A stretch of DNA of 42,096 bases from an uncultured Lachnospiraceae bacterium. GTDB taxonomy: Bacteria > Bacillota > Clostridia > Lachnospirales > Lachnospiraceae. Below are positions 23,824 to 32,007 of the stretch, one piece after another. The notes beneath the pieces are model-generated. The model was given only the letters and a program-made list of their open reading frames with translations, ran no database searches and was not told the DNA's origin. Both the position numbers and the translations under genes were made by a program. Position 1 is the stretch's first letter; each line of letters opens with the position of its first letter. The DNA lies in the NCBI GenBank assembly GCA_902788645.1, contig CADAKW010000040.1, positions 1 through 42,096 on the forward strand. The letters are read 5' to 3'.

Positions 23824-24513
23824 ATGGAAAAAGAGCAAAAATCTCCATATGTTATATCTTTGCAGGACATTGTTAAAAGATTTTATATTGGTAAGCCAAA
23901 TGAGCTTGAGATACTTCACGGCATCAATCTGCAGGTGGAAAAGGGCGAGTTTGTTTCAATCGTAGGCGAGTCCGGTTCCGGAAAATCGACCTTGATGAAT
24001 ATTATAGGCGCACTGGATCGTCCCACGGAGGGAGAATACTTTCTTCAGGGGCAGAATGTTGGAGAAACCGGTGACAAGGAGCTGTCCATGATACGCAATC
24101 AACAGATCGGATTTGTTTTCCAGACATACAATCTGATCCCAAGGACAACGGCGTTGGAGAATGTGGAGCTGCCCATGCTGTATGGCGGCGTGAAAAGGGC
24201 AGAGCGGAGACTTCGGGCAAAGGAGCTTTTGAAGCTGGTAGGAATGGAAGAGAGAATGTTTCACAAACCGGAGGAGCTGTCCGGAGGTCAGAAACAGAGG
24301 ACGGCAATCGCCCGGGCCATGGCCAATGATCCTTCCATCATATTGGCGGATGAGCCCACAGGGGCACTTGACTCAGAAACCAGCCGGAAGATCATGGATA
24401 TTTTTCATGAGCTTCATAAGGAACAGGGCAAAACGATCGTGCTGATCACACATTCCAGAGAACTGGCAGAGGAGACAGACCGCATTGTCCGGATCTGTGA
24501 TGGCAGAATATAA
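23824..24513 (+). CDS. ABC transporter ATP-binding protein, MacB/LolD type
   Basis: The ATPase of the exporter, 229 residues, cytoplasmic. Walker A is GESGSGKST (about 48-56), the Q-loop follows in FVFQTYNLIP, the signature is LSGGQKQR, Walker B is IILADEPTGALD and the H-loop is LITHS. The start ATG overlaps nothing but begins one base after the stop of the fusion protein gene, with its binding site inside that gene's Gly-rich end. With the fusion protein and the FtsX-type permease it forms a MacAB-like unit; the exported substrate is unknown, and antimicrobial peptides or lipid-like compounds are common ones. Confidence 0.95.
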   Translation: MEKEQKSPYVISLQDIVKRFYIGKPNELEILHGINLQVEKGEFVSIVGESGSGKSTLMNIIGALDRPTEGEYFLQGQNVGETGDKELSMIRNQQIGFVFQTYNLIPRTTALENVELPMLYGGVKRAERRLRAKELLKLVGMEERMFHKPEELSGGQKQRTAIARAMANDPSIILADEPTGALDSETSRKIMDIFHELHKEQGKTIVLITHSRELAEETDRIVRICDGRI

Positions 24514-24559
24514 ACAGGGATATACAGATTTCTGAGGATTAGTATGAAAGGAGGCAGAA

Positions 24560-25846
24560 ATGCTGATTTGGGAAAATATCAGGATTGCCTGTAAAGCATT
24601 GTTTTCCAATAAGCTTCGGGCGTTGCTGACAATGCTTGGGATCATTATCGGAATTGGTTCCGTGATAGCGATCATGACTGTGAGCGAATCTCTGACAACA
24701 TCGATCTCCAACAGCTTTCAGGAGATGGGAGCCAATAATATTACGGTAGGACTATCCGCCAAAAGTGAGGAGGAAGAGGTTCGTGCCGATGGAATGAGGT
24801 TTGGTGCCGGTAACCGGAATGCATCCATTACGGAGGACGACAGGATCACCGATGCCATGCTTCAAAAACTGAAAAAAACATTTCAGAGTCAGATTTCTGC
24901 GGTGGCGATCAGTGAATCGGCAGGATCTGCTACTGTGGAAAAGGACGGCAATTCCGCCAGTCTGAATGTATCAGGCGTAAATAAAGATTATTTTCAGAGT
25001 GACAAGGTTACCCTGCTGGCGGGACGTTCTACAAAAAAGGCTGATCTGGACGGGAACAAGCATGTGATCATGGTATCGGATCAGATGGTGGAAACTCTGT
25101 TTGACGGAGACAATGAAAATGCATTATGGCAGAAGATCAGTCTGAACATTAATGGGAATTATCAGGATTTCTATATTGTGGGGGTGTATCAGTATGAAAG
25201 CGAAGGGACGGTCAGTGACAGTTCAGAGGATGTTACGACAAATGCGTACATCCCGCTGACAACCGCCAAGGAGATCATGCATTCCGACGATGGATATACA
25301 CAGTTCACCATTGTTACGGATACTTCCGTATCCAGTGTATCTGATTTTGCGGATCAGATTGAGGCGTTTTTTACACCATATTATATGAGCAATGACAATT
25401 ACGAGATCGCCACCTCTACCATGGAGTCTATGACACAGTCCATGAGTGAGATGATCCAGACGGTATCTCTGGCAATTTCGTTGATCGCAGGAATTTCTCT
25501 TCTGGTGGGCGGCATTGGTGTTATGAACATTATGCTGGTTTCCATCACGGAAAGAACCAGAGAGATTGGAACGAGAAAAGCGCTGGGTGCAACCAATGGT
25601 TCCATACGGATCCAGTTTATCATTGAATCCATGGTGTTATGCCTGATCGGTGGCTGCCTGGGAATTGTTGTGGGACTGATCCTGGGATCGGTGGCAGCCT
25701 CTGCGCTGGGATATTCCGCAACGGCACCTGTGGCAGCGATCATTGCTGCGGTACTGTTCTCCATGGTCGTTGGCGTATTCTTTGGATATTATCCGGCCAA
25801 CAAAGCAGCCAGACTTGATCCGATCGAGGCGCTGCGATACGAATAG
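24560..25846 (+). CDS. ABC transporter permease, MacB/FtsX family
   Basis: The membrane partner of the exporter, 428 residues. Four membrane segments: one near 20-45 ([19 protein letters not shown]), then a large outside MacB-type domain (about 50-290), and three near the C-terminus (about 310-425), including [17 protein letters not shown] and [20 protein letters not shown]. The [15 protein letters not shown] loop that contacts the ATPase is present. AAAGGAGG precedes the ATG. The outer tip shows several substitutions but nothing unusual. Its 3' end is followed by three hairpins. Confidence 0.94.
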   Translation: MLIWENIRIACKALFSNKLRALLTMLGIIIGIGSVIAIMTVSESLTTSISNSFQEMGANNITVGLSAKSEEEEVRADGMRFGAGNRNASITEDDRITDAMLQKLKKTFQSQISAVAISESAGSATVEKDGNSASLNVSGVNKDYFQSDKVTLLAGRSTKKADLDGNKHVIMVSDQMVETLFDGDNENALWQKISLNINGNYQDFYIVGVYQYESEGTVSDSSEDVTTNAYIPLTTAKEIMHSDDGYTQFTIVTDTSVSSVSDFADQIEAFFTPYYMSNDNYEIATSTMESMTQSMSEMIQTVSLAISLIAGISLLVGGIGVMNIMLVSITERTREIGTRKALGATNGSIRIQFIIESMVLCLIGGCLGIVVGLILGSVAASALGYSATAPVAAIIAAVLFSMVVGVFFGYYPANKAARLDPIEALRYE

Positions 25847-25933
25847 TGTGAAAAATACTTCTAAAGCAGCTCAAAACGCTGCTAAGAAGTATTACAGTTT
25901 CACACCGGAAAAACGCCAAAACAGCGTTTTTCC
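25846..25933 (+). other. Two stacked hairpins after the ABC permease gene
   Basis: A long stem (GTGTGAAA with TTTCACAC, then AATACTTCT with AGAAGTATT, then AGCAGC with GCTGCT around TCAAAAC) covers 25846-25905. A second hairpin, GGAAAAACGC with GCGTTTTTCC, covers 25907-25933. No T-run follows either, so termination by them is uncertain. Confidence 0.5.
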
Positions 25934-25978
25934 AGCTGTAGATGCGGCCCAAAGTTTGCGGCGTTGTAAAAATAAAAC

Positions 25979-26021
25979 AACACCTTCGAAAACGGCTTAA
26001 AACGCTATTTTCGAAGGTGTT
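25979..26021. terminator. Bidirectional terminator between the ABC permease and trkH
   Basis: AACACCTTCGAAAA (25979-25992) pairs with TTTTCGAAGGTGTT (26008-26021); ATTTTAT follows on the plus strand, and GTTTTATTTTTA on the minus strand. Confidence 0.85.
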
Positions 26022-26024
26022 ATT

Positions 26025-27497
26025 TTATACTTTCTGTTTCTTTTTGCGGTGGCTTTCGAAGGATTCCTTCCAGATAGCCGGATGGAACAGGATTAAAAGA
26101 GGGAACAGCTCCAGACGGCCTGCAAGCATATCAAACATCAGTACCAGCTTGGAAAATATATTGAAATGTCCAAAATTCTGTGTCGGCCCTACCTTTGCAA
26201 GACCCGGTCCCATGTTATTGATGGTGGTCAGCACGGCCGTGAAGTTTGTAACCAGATCCTTGTCCTCGAAGGAGATGGCAAAGACGGAGAGGGCGAAAAT
26301 GATCATAAATGTAATGAAAAATACATTGATGGAACGGACGACTTCGTGGTCCACCGGCTTGCCCTCCACATTGATCTTGCGGACGCTCTTTGGATGGATA
26401 TAGCTGTTTAATTCCTTTAAAACGGTCTTAAACATAATGACGATACGTGATACCTTGATACCACCGCCGGTACTGCCGGCGCAGGCTCCCACAAACATGA
26501 CAATGATCAGTATCGTCTGGCTGGTCTGCGGCCACAGGGCGAAATCCGTCGTGGAAAAGCCTGTGGATGTGGCAAGGGACGCAACTTGAAAGACAGAATG
26601 TGTCATTGCCTCAAATCCGGTTGGATACATGGTGCGGATGTTAAGGAATATGATCGTCACAGCGATCAGGATCATGGCGAGATAGTAATGAATCTCCTCC
26701 ATGGACACTGCCTTGCGGAAATGACGGTATAAAATATAAAAATAAAAGTTAAAGTTAATACCGAATAATATCATAAAGATGGCAACCACCCATTGGATAT
26801 ATGGAGAATAGCCCATCATACTATCATTTTTGATACCGAAGCCTCCGGTACCGGCAGTACCAAACGCTGTGGTCAGCGCATCAAAAACAGGCATTTTGCC
26901 GGCCAGCAGAAAGAGGAATTCGATCACAGTCATGCCGAAGTAGATGGCATACAGGATCATGGCAGTATAACGTACCTTAGGTACCAGCTTACCTACTGAT
27001 GGTCCCGGGCTTTCTGCACGCATCAGGTTGATGCTGGACCCGCCGCTTAAAGGAAGGATCGCCAACAGAAAGACGAGGACACCCATGCCTCCGATCCAGT
27101 GGGTGAAGCTTCGCCAGATCAGTGCGGTGTGTGATAAGCCCTCCACATTGCTGAGTATGGTGGCGCCGGTGGTAGTAAATCCGGAGATCGTTTCAAAAAG
27201 AGCATCTTCCCACTGTGGGATCTCACCGCTGATCCAGAATGGAATAGCCCCGAAAAGACTGAGAATGATCCAGCTTAAAGAGGTGGCAAGACAGCCCTCT
27301 TTCAAATAAAAGACGGTGCTCTTTGGCTTGCGGTATGTCATAAGTATGCCTAAAAGCATGCAGATACAGGCGATCAGAAAGAAATAACCGCCTTCCTTCT
27401 CATGATAAATAAGAGACGTAACACAAGGAAGCAGCATGAAAGCTGCTTCAATTTTTAATACATAGCCAAGAATATATTTTAATATAGAATAATTCAT
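26025..27497 (-). CDS. trkH: Potassium uptake protein, TrkH/KtrB family
   Basis: The membrane channel subunit for potassium uptake, 490 residues with ten or so membrane segments arranged as four membrane-pore-membrane repeats. The four selectivity-filter Gly regions are visible: GFTTTGAT, FGTAGTGGFG, LATSTGFSTT and INNMGPGL. Other marks are HWIGGMGVLVF and the CAGSTGGGIKVSR segment. Size and N-terminal region are closer to TrkH than to the shorter KtrB. It starts 13 bases after the stop of trkA on the minus strand, so the two form an operon. A terminator follows. Confidence 0.93.
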   Translation of the reverse strand: MNYSILKYILGYVLKIEAAFMLLPCVTSLIYHEKEGGYFFLIACICMLLGILMTYRKPKSTVFYLKEGCLATSLSWIILSLFGAIPFWISGEIPQWEDALFETISGFTTTGATILSNVEGLSHTALIWRSFTHWIGGMGVLVFLLAILPLSGGSSINLMRAESPGPSVGKLVPKVRYTAMILYAIYFGMTVIEFLFLLAGKMPVFDALTTAFGTAGTGGFGIKNDSMMGYSPYIQWVVAIFMILFGINFNFYFYILYRHFRKAVSMEEIHYYLAMILIAVTIIFLNIRTMYPTGFEAMTHSVFQVASLATSTGFSTTDFALWPQTSQTILIIVMFVGACAGSTGGGIKVSRIVIMFKTVLKELNSYIHPKSVRKINVEGKPVDHEVVRSINVFFITFMIIFALSVFAISFEDKDLVTNFTAVLTTINNMGPGLAKVGPTQNFGHFNIFSKLVLMFDMLAGRLELFPLLILFHPAIWKESFESHRKKKQKV

Positions 27498-27510
27498 AAC
27501 CCTTCATCCT

Positions 27511-28899
27511 TTATTTCAGAATATCCTGAAGATCATTAAAACCGGTATGAGTAGTTACTACCATAACCGTATCTCCAACCTGAATTGAATCAGAGCCGGA
27601 CGGGATCAGAATGGATCCGTTGCGGCTGATAAAACAGATTAACAGATTGTCCTTGAGGGACAAATCCATTAATGGTATATCTGTAACAGCAGATGGTTCA
27701 TTAACACGGAATTCAATGGCCTCTGCGCGGGAATCAAACATGTGGTACAGTGTTTCAATATTACTGCCCATGGAATCCTTTTTGGCACGGACATATGCAA
27801 CGATGGTCTCGGAGGTGATATAGCGGGGATAAACAACACTTCCAAGATCAAGACGGCTGATCACATCCTTGAAATTCATCCGGTTGATCTTGGTGATCAC
27901 CTTTGCCTTGGAGATCTGCTTTGCGTGAAGCGTCAGAAGAATATTCTCCTCGTCAATACCGGTCAATGGTACGAAAGACTCAACGGAATCAATGCCTTCT
28001 TCCTCCAGCAGATCTTCGTCGGTACCGTCACCGTTGATGATCGTTGCCTTTGGAAGAAGCTCGCTTAAGGTTTCACATCGTTTCAGATCCTGCTCCACGA
28101 TCTTAACGGAAACGCCCATTGGCAGAAGCTGCTTTGCGAGATAGTACGCCGCCTTGCTGCCGCCGATGATCATGGTGCTTTTCACCTGATTTGTTTTGAT
28201 GCCGATATCCTCCAGAAAGAATCGGCCGTGTCCCTTTGGTGCCACAAAGGAAATCTTGTCTCCGCCCAGAAGCAGAGAGTCACCGGATGGAATATACATG
28301 GCACCGCTACGCTCGATGCCGCAGATCAACACGCTGGTGTTGATCTTTTTGCTGAGCATTGCCACGCTCATTCCATCTAATATATTATTTTCGGGAATTC
28401 GAATTTTAATCAGTTCTGCCTGTCCATGGGCAAAGGAATTGACCTCCAATGCGGTCGGCAGATACAGAATCCTTGCAATCTCTCTGGCAGCCTCCAGCTC
28501 CGGATTGATGATCATGGCAAGACCAAGCTTGTCCCGGAGATAACTTGCCTCCCCACTGTAATCCGGTGTGCGGACCCGGGCGATCGTGGAGCAGTTTGCA
28601 ACCTGATTTGCCACAGTACAGCACAGAAGATTTAATTCGTCTGATTCTGTTACGGCGATCAGCAGATCAGCAGAAGCAATGCCGGCGTCCATCTGAACGC
28701 GGTGGCTGGCACCGTTTCCGGCAACGCCCATAACATCGTAAATGCTTCCGATCTCCTGAACCTTTTTTGCATTCTGGTCTATGATCGTGATATCATGTCC
28801 CTCTTTGACGAGTTGTTCGATCAGTGTAAGTCCTACTTTTCCGCAGCCAACGATAATAATATTGAGTCCCTGTTTCGCCGGCTTTTTTGCGATCAACAT
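27511..28899 (-). CDS. trkA: Potassium transport regulatory subunit TrkA
   Basis: The cytoplasmic gating ring subunit for TrkH. It has two RCK_N-RCK_C units: the first nucleotide-binding loop is VGCGKVGLTL (about residues 14-23), the second is IIGGSKAAYYLA (around 230), less standard. Each is followed by a TrkA_C domain, with IYIPSGDSLLLGGDKI-like and SILIPSGSDSIQVGDTVMVV patterns. The total of 462 residues is the full double length. The ATG at 28899 has GGGAGG eight bases upstream; an earlier in-frame TTG/ATG region has no site. trkH follows directly. Confidence 0.94.
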   Translation of the reverse strand: MLIAKKPAKQGLNIIIVGCGKVGLTLIEQLVKEGHDITIIDQNAKKVQEIGSIYDVMGVAGNGASHRVQMDAGIASADLLIAVTESDELNLLCCTVANQVANCSTIARVRTPDYSGEASYLRDKLGLAMIINPELEAAREIARILYLPTALEVNSFAHGQAELIKIRIPENNILDGMSVAMLSKKINTSVLICGIERSGAMYIPSGDSLLLGGDKISFVAPKGHGRFFLEDIGIKTNQVKSTMIIGGSKAAYYLAKQLLPMGVSVKIVEQDLKRCETLSELLPKATIINGDGTDEDLLEEEGIDSVESFVPLTGIDEENILLTLHAKQISKAKVITKINRMNFKDVISRLDLGSVVYPRYITSETIVAYVRAKKDSMGSNIETLYHMFDSRAEAIEFRVNEPSAVTDIPLMDLSLKDNLLICFISRNGSILIPSGSDSIQVGDTVMVVTTHTGFNDLQDILK

Positions 28900-29024
28900 A
28901 ATCTTAACCTCCCAAAACAAATACCCCGACAACACATTGAAAATGTAAAAGTCAGGATCGCATATCTAAACACTCTATACTATATTCTTTTTTCGTGCAA
29001 GTTTCAAGAAAAATTAATATGGAT

Positions 29025-29052
29025 TCATAAGACGGGATTTTGTGCATAGGAT
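29025..29052 (+). promoter_or_regulatory. spoIIID: Weak sigma-E-like promoter candidate of spoIIID
   Basis: TCATAAG (29025-29031), 13 bases, CATAGGAT (29045-29052). The match is partial. spoIIID in Bacillus is read by sigma-E, which supports the idea. Confidence 0.3.
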
Positions 29053-29084
29053 GAAGTAAGGTATGAAACGAGGAGAAACACTCA

Positions 29085-29405
29085 GTGGAAAAGAAGAAAT
29101 ATGGAAAATATCGGTTAGGATCCCTGTCGGAATGCTTGGAGGAGCGTGCCGTACTTCTGGCACAATATATGATCGAGCATAAAGCAACCGTACGTCAGAC
29201 GGCGTCTGTATTTGGCGTCAGCAAAAGCACAGTACATAAAGATCTGACAGAAAAGCTTCCTATGATTAATCATGCTTTGGCAGCACAAGTGCGTGAAGTA
29301 CTTGATGTCAATAAGTCAGAGCGGCATATCAGAGGAGGACTTGCTACGAAGGAAAAGTATCTTTTGAAAGAAAAAGAACAGGAGAAATTCCGGAACGCTT
29401 ATTGA
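29085..29405 (+). CDS. spoIIID: Sporulation regulator SpoIIID
   Basis: SpoIIID is a small DNA-binding protein that switches many genes on or off in the mother cell during sporulation. The helix-turn-helix lies at about residues 35-58 (TVRQTASVFGVSKSTVHKDLTEKLP), with the strongly conserved FGVSKSTVHKDLTE. Next come a short linker and RHIRGGLATKEKY, the C-terminal conserved part. The product has 106 residues, about a dozen longer than the Bacillus protein, mainly at the N-terminus. The GTG start has GAGGAG about ten bases upstream. The last 27 bases of coding sequence form half of the terminator stem of the beta-glucosidase gene. Confidence 0.95.
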   Translation: MEKKKYGKYRLGSLSECLEERAVLLAQYMIEHKATVRQTASVFGVSKSTVHKDLTEKLPMINHALAAQVREVLDVNKSERHIRGGLATKEKYLLKEKEQEKFRNAY

Positions 29406-29425
29406 TAAACGGGGAATTTCTCCTG
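29379..29425. terminator. Terminator overlapping the spoIIID 3' end, serving the GH3 gene
   Basis: CAGGAGAAATTCC (29379-29391) pairs with GGAATTTCTCCTG (29413-29425). On the minus strand the stem is followed by TTCTTTTTCTTTC. The plus-strand side has no T-run, so it mainly stops the GH3 gene. The left arm is within spoIIID coding sequence. Confidence 0.7.
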
Positions 29426-29454
29426 AAATATAACATTATGATATGTGTATTTTG

Positions 29455-31794
29455 CTATTTTGTCTGTTTCTCATTGATGGCACGGATCGTTTCCTGGATA
29501 TCTTCCCAGGTCAGCTGGTCTGTGCTGAATGAGAGAATGGAATGAAGCGGAGTATCATTGTACATTGCCCGCATCATCATAGCTGTTCCGCCACCCATGC
29601 TGTCGTTCTCATTGTCCGCGGCATCGATAAAACCGCTTTTGACCATCAGGGCGTCGAGAGGAGACGGATCATTTGCGTGATCGTATACATCACCACAGGA
29701 GGTGATGTCCGTTACCGTAAACGGCAGCTTCTGTTCATTTTCCAGATGAAGCGTCAGGCGCTGGCGTACATCTCTGGAGGATGCGGAGAGTAACAGCTCA
29801 TAGTCTCCGGATGGTGCATACCAGTCGTGAAGCTGTGTGTTGTAATATGCAAAGGAGCGTTCCTCAAGCTCCAGAGTGACAGTCTTGGTTTCACCGGGCT
29901 CCAGGCCGATCTTGGTGAAGTTTCGAAGCTCCTGCTCCGGACGGATCGCATCACACGCCGCATTTTTTACATAGAGCTGGACAACTTCCTGACCATAAAC
30001 ATCACCGGTATTTGTAATGTCCACGGATACCAGAATCTGATCCTGCGGTTTGGCGGTGATGGAAGGAATCACATTTGGCTCAGAGCCTTCAGTTACATTT
30101 GAGGCGGAGCTGCTCACGGACTGGCCGTTGACGATCAGCTTTGCATTGGAGTACTCAAAGCTTGTGTAGCTGAGACCATACCCAAATGGGAAAAGCACGT
30201 CCATTTCCCGCTTGTCATAATAACGGTATCCTATAAAAATGCCCTCGCTGTACTGAGACTCGTTCTGTGCTCCGGGGAAATTCAGATAGGTTGGATTGTC
30301 CTGAACCCGGAGAGGGAATGTCTCGGCAAGCTTTCCGGATGGATTTGCTTTGCCGTAGAGCAGGTCTGCTGCAGCGGCGCCACTGGCCTGTCCGGCAAGA
30401 TACATTTCAAGGACTCCCTTTACCTCGGACAGCCACGGCATACGGATCGGAGATCCGTTGTGCAGCACGATTACGGTGTTGGGCTGTGCTTTGGTGATCT
30501 CGTGGATCAGATGATTCTGGCTCTCCGGCATATCCAGATGTGTCCGGTCAAAGCCCTCGCTTTCAAAGGAATCCGGCAGTCCGGCAAAGATAACAGCCAC
30601 GTCAGCATCTTTTGCGGCAGAAACCGCCTCCTTCAGGAGCGTTTCATCTGTCTCGTCCTGTTCGGCGCAAAAGCCCTTGCTGTATGTGACATTTGGGTTG
30701 TCCTTCAGGGCATCCAGCACACTTTCCACGCGGAAGCAGTTAATGTGGCTGGAACCGCCGCCCTGAATACGGGGTGTTTCTGCAAACTCGCCGATAATGG
30801 CAACCTTTTGGGAGTCCTTTAAAGGAAGGATTCCGTCATTTTTCAGGAGAACCGCACAGTTGTCTGCCACCTTGCGGGCAAGCTGATGATGAGCCTCCAT
30901 ATCATAAGAAGCATTTTCTTTCTTATTAGAATAATATTTATCTACTGCGGTCAGGATCCGTTCTACTGTTTTGTCCAGAGTGTCCATGGATACGGTACCG
31001 TTTTTTACCGCCTCAACGATCTGTTTGTCTGTTTCTCCGTGACAATCCGGCATCTCAAGGTCCAGTCCCGCATTTAATGATTTTACACGGTCATTCATGG
31101 CACCCCAGTCTGTCATGACAAGACCTTTAAATCCCCATTCATCCCGGAGGACCTTATTAAGCAGCCAGTCATTTTCACAGGAATAAGTTCCGTTGATCCG
31201 GTTGTAGCTGCACATGATAGTCCATGGCTGTGCTTTTTTGACAACGTGTTCAAAAGCGGTCAGATATGTCTCGCGAAGAGTACGCTCGTCCATCTGCGCG
31301 CTGACGTTCATACGGCGGGTTTCCTGATTGTTTGCGGCGAAATGCTTCAGGCTGGTGCCGATGTTTTTTTCCTGAACGCCATTTACAAAGGCTGCGCCGA
31401 TCTCTCCGGCTACGTAAGGATCCTCTGAGTAATATTCAAAATTTCTGCCTCCCAGAGGAGAACGTTTCATATTGATGCCCGGTCCCAGAAGAACCGCGAC
31501 ATCCTCTGCCTGACACTCGTCACCGAGGGCGTTTCCCACTTCCCTGATCAGATCCCGGTCGTAGGAAGAAGCCATGGCGGAGGCTGTTGGGAAACCAACG
31601 GCGAGAATACTCTCGGCCCATCCCATATTATTGCCGACCTCCTCCTGCTTGCGGAGTCCGTAAGGGCCGTCAGAAACCATAATGCTTTTTAAGCCTGCCC
31701 GGTCAATGGCCTCTGTGTGCCAGAAATCAGCACCGGAACAAAGGCTTGCTTTTTCTTCCAGTGTCATGTCCTGTATCATTTTTTTTATGTTCAT
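29455..31794 (-). CDS. Glycoside hydrolase family 3 beta-glucosidase
   Basis: A 779-residue enzyme that removes terminal beta-glucose (or xylose) from oligosaccharides. The GH3 barrel (about 1-310) has the nucleophile Asp229 in LVMTDWGAM. A C-terminal GH3 alpha/beta sandwich covers about 340-560 (with FAGLPDSFESEGFDR), followed by a fibronectin-type domain (about 610-690). A further 85 residues with an Asp/Ser-rich middle end it. No signal peptide: the start is MNIKKMIQDMTLEEK, so it acts inside the cell on imported cellodextrins or the like. The ATG at 31794 has AAAGGAG, six bases upstream; the earlier open frame lacks a site. It is divergent from rpoB. It could supply the inner part of the pathway started by the secreted GH5. 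Confidence 0.95.
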   Translation of the reverse strand: MNIKKMIQDMTLEEKASLCSGADFWHTEAIDRAGLKSIMVSDGPYGLRKQEEVGNNMGWAESILAVGFPTASAMASSYDRDLIREVGNALGDECQAEDVAVLLGPGINMKRSPLGGRNFEYYSEDPYVAGEIGAAFVNGVQEKNIGTSLKHFAANNQETRRMNVSAQMDERTLRETYLTAFEHVVKKAQPWTIMCSYNRINGTYSCENDWLLNKVLRDEWGFKGLVMTDWGAMNDRVKSLNAGLDLEMPDCHGETDKQIVEAVKNGTVSMDTLDKTVERILTAVDKYYSNKKENASYDMEAHHQLARKVADNCAVLLKNDGILPLKDSQKVAIIGEFAETPRIQGGGSSHINCFRVESVLDALKDNPNVTYSKGFCAEQDETDETLLKEAVSAAKDADVAVIFAGLPDSFESEGFDRTHLDMPESQNHLIHEITKAQPNTVIVLHNGSPIRMPWLSEVKGVLEMYLAGQASGAAAADLLYGKANPSGKLAETFPLRVQDNPTYLNFPGAQNESQYSEGIFIGYRYYDKREMDVLFPFGYGLSYTSFEYSNAKLIVNGQSVSSSASNVTEGSEPNVIPSITAKPQDQILVSVDITNTGDVYGQEVVQLYVKNAACDAIRPEQELRNFTKIGLEPGETKTVTLELEERSFAYYNTQLHDWYAPSGDYELLLSASSRDVRQRLTLHLENEQKLPFTVTDITSCGDVYDHANDPSPLDALMVKSGFIDAADNENDSMGGGTAMMMRAMYNDTPLHSILSFSTDQLTWEDIQETIRAINEKQTK

Positions 31795-31859
31795 ATAAGT
31801 CTCCTTTCTTATTATATATTCAAATTTATAGAAAGAATTATTCAATAAAACGGAAAAGC

Positions 31860-31888
31860 TTGACAACCATCAGATTAGATGGTAAGAT
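31860..31888 (+). promoter_or_regulatory. Predicted sigma-A promoter of rpoBC
   Basis: TTGACA (31860-31865), 17 bases, TAAGAT (31883-31888), about 120 bases before rpoB. The spacer contains ACCATC/GATGGT as an inverted repeat. Downstream, 31922-31955, an imperfect hairpin with an AGTTTTT end may act in the leader. Confidence 0.6.
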
Positions 31889-32007
31889 GGAAAATGCACT
31901 TATTGTGGCAGATTATAAACTAAAACTAGTATAAAATATATTATACCATAGTTTTTAAAGAATGAAAAGCCACAAAATACTCTACAAAATTAAGGAGTGA
32001 AACGGCG

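Noticed and set aside
22939-23919. Minus-strand open frame of 326 codons
   Set aside because: It is the complement of the fusion protein gene, with no family likeness.
27498-29084. Potassium- or c-di-AMP-sensing riboswitch before trkA
   Set aside because: The region upstream of trkA is only about 150 bases and shows no ydaO-type motif that I can recognise.
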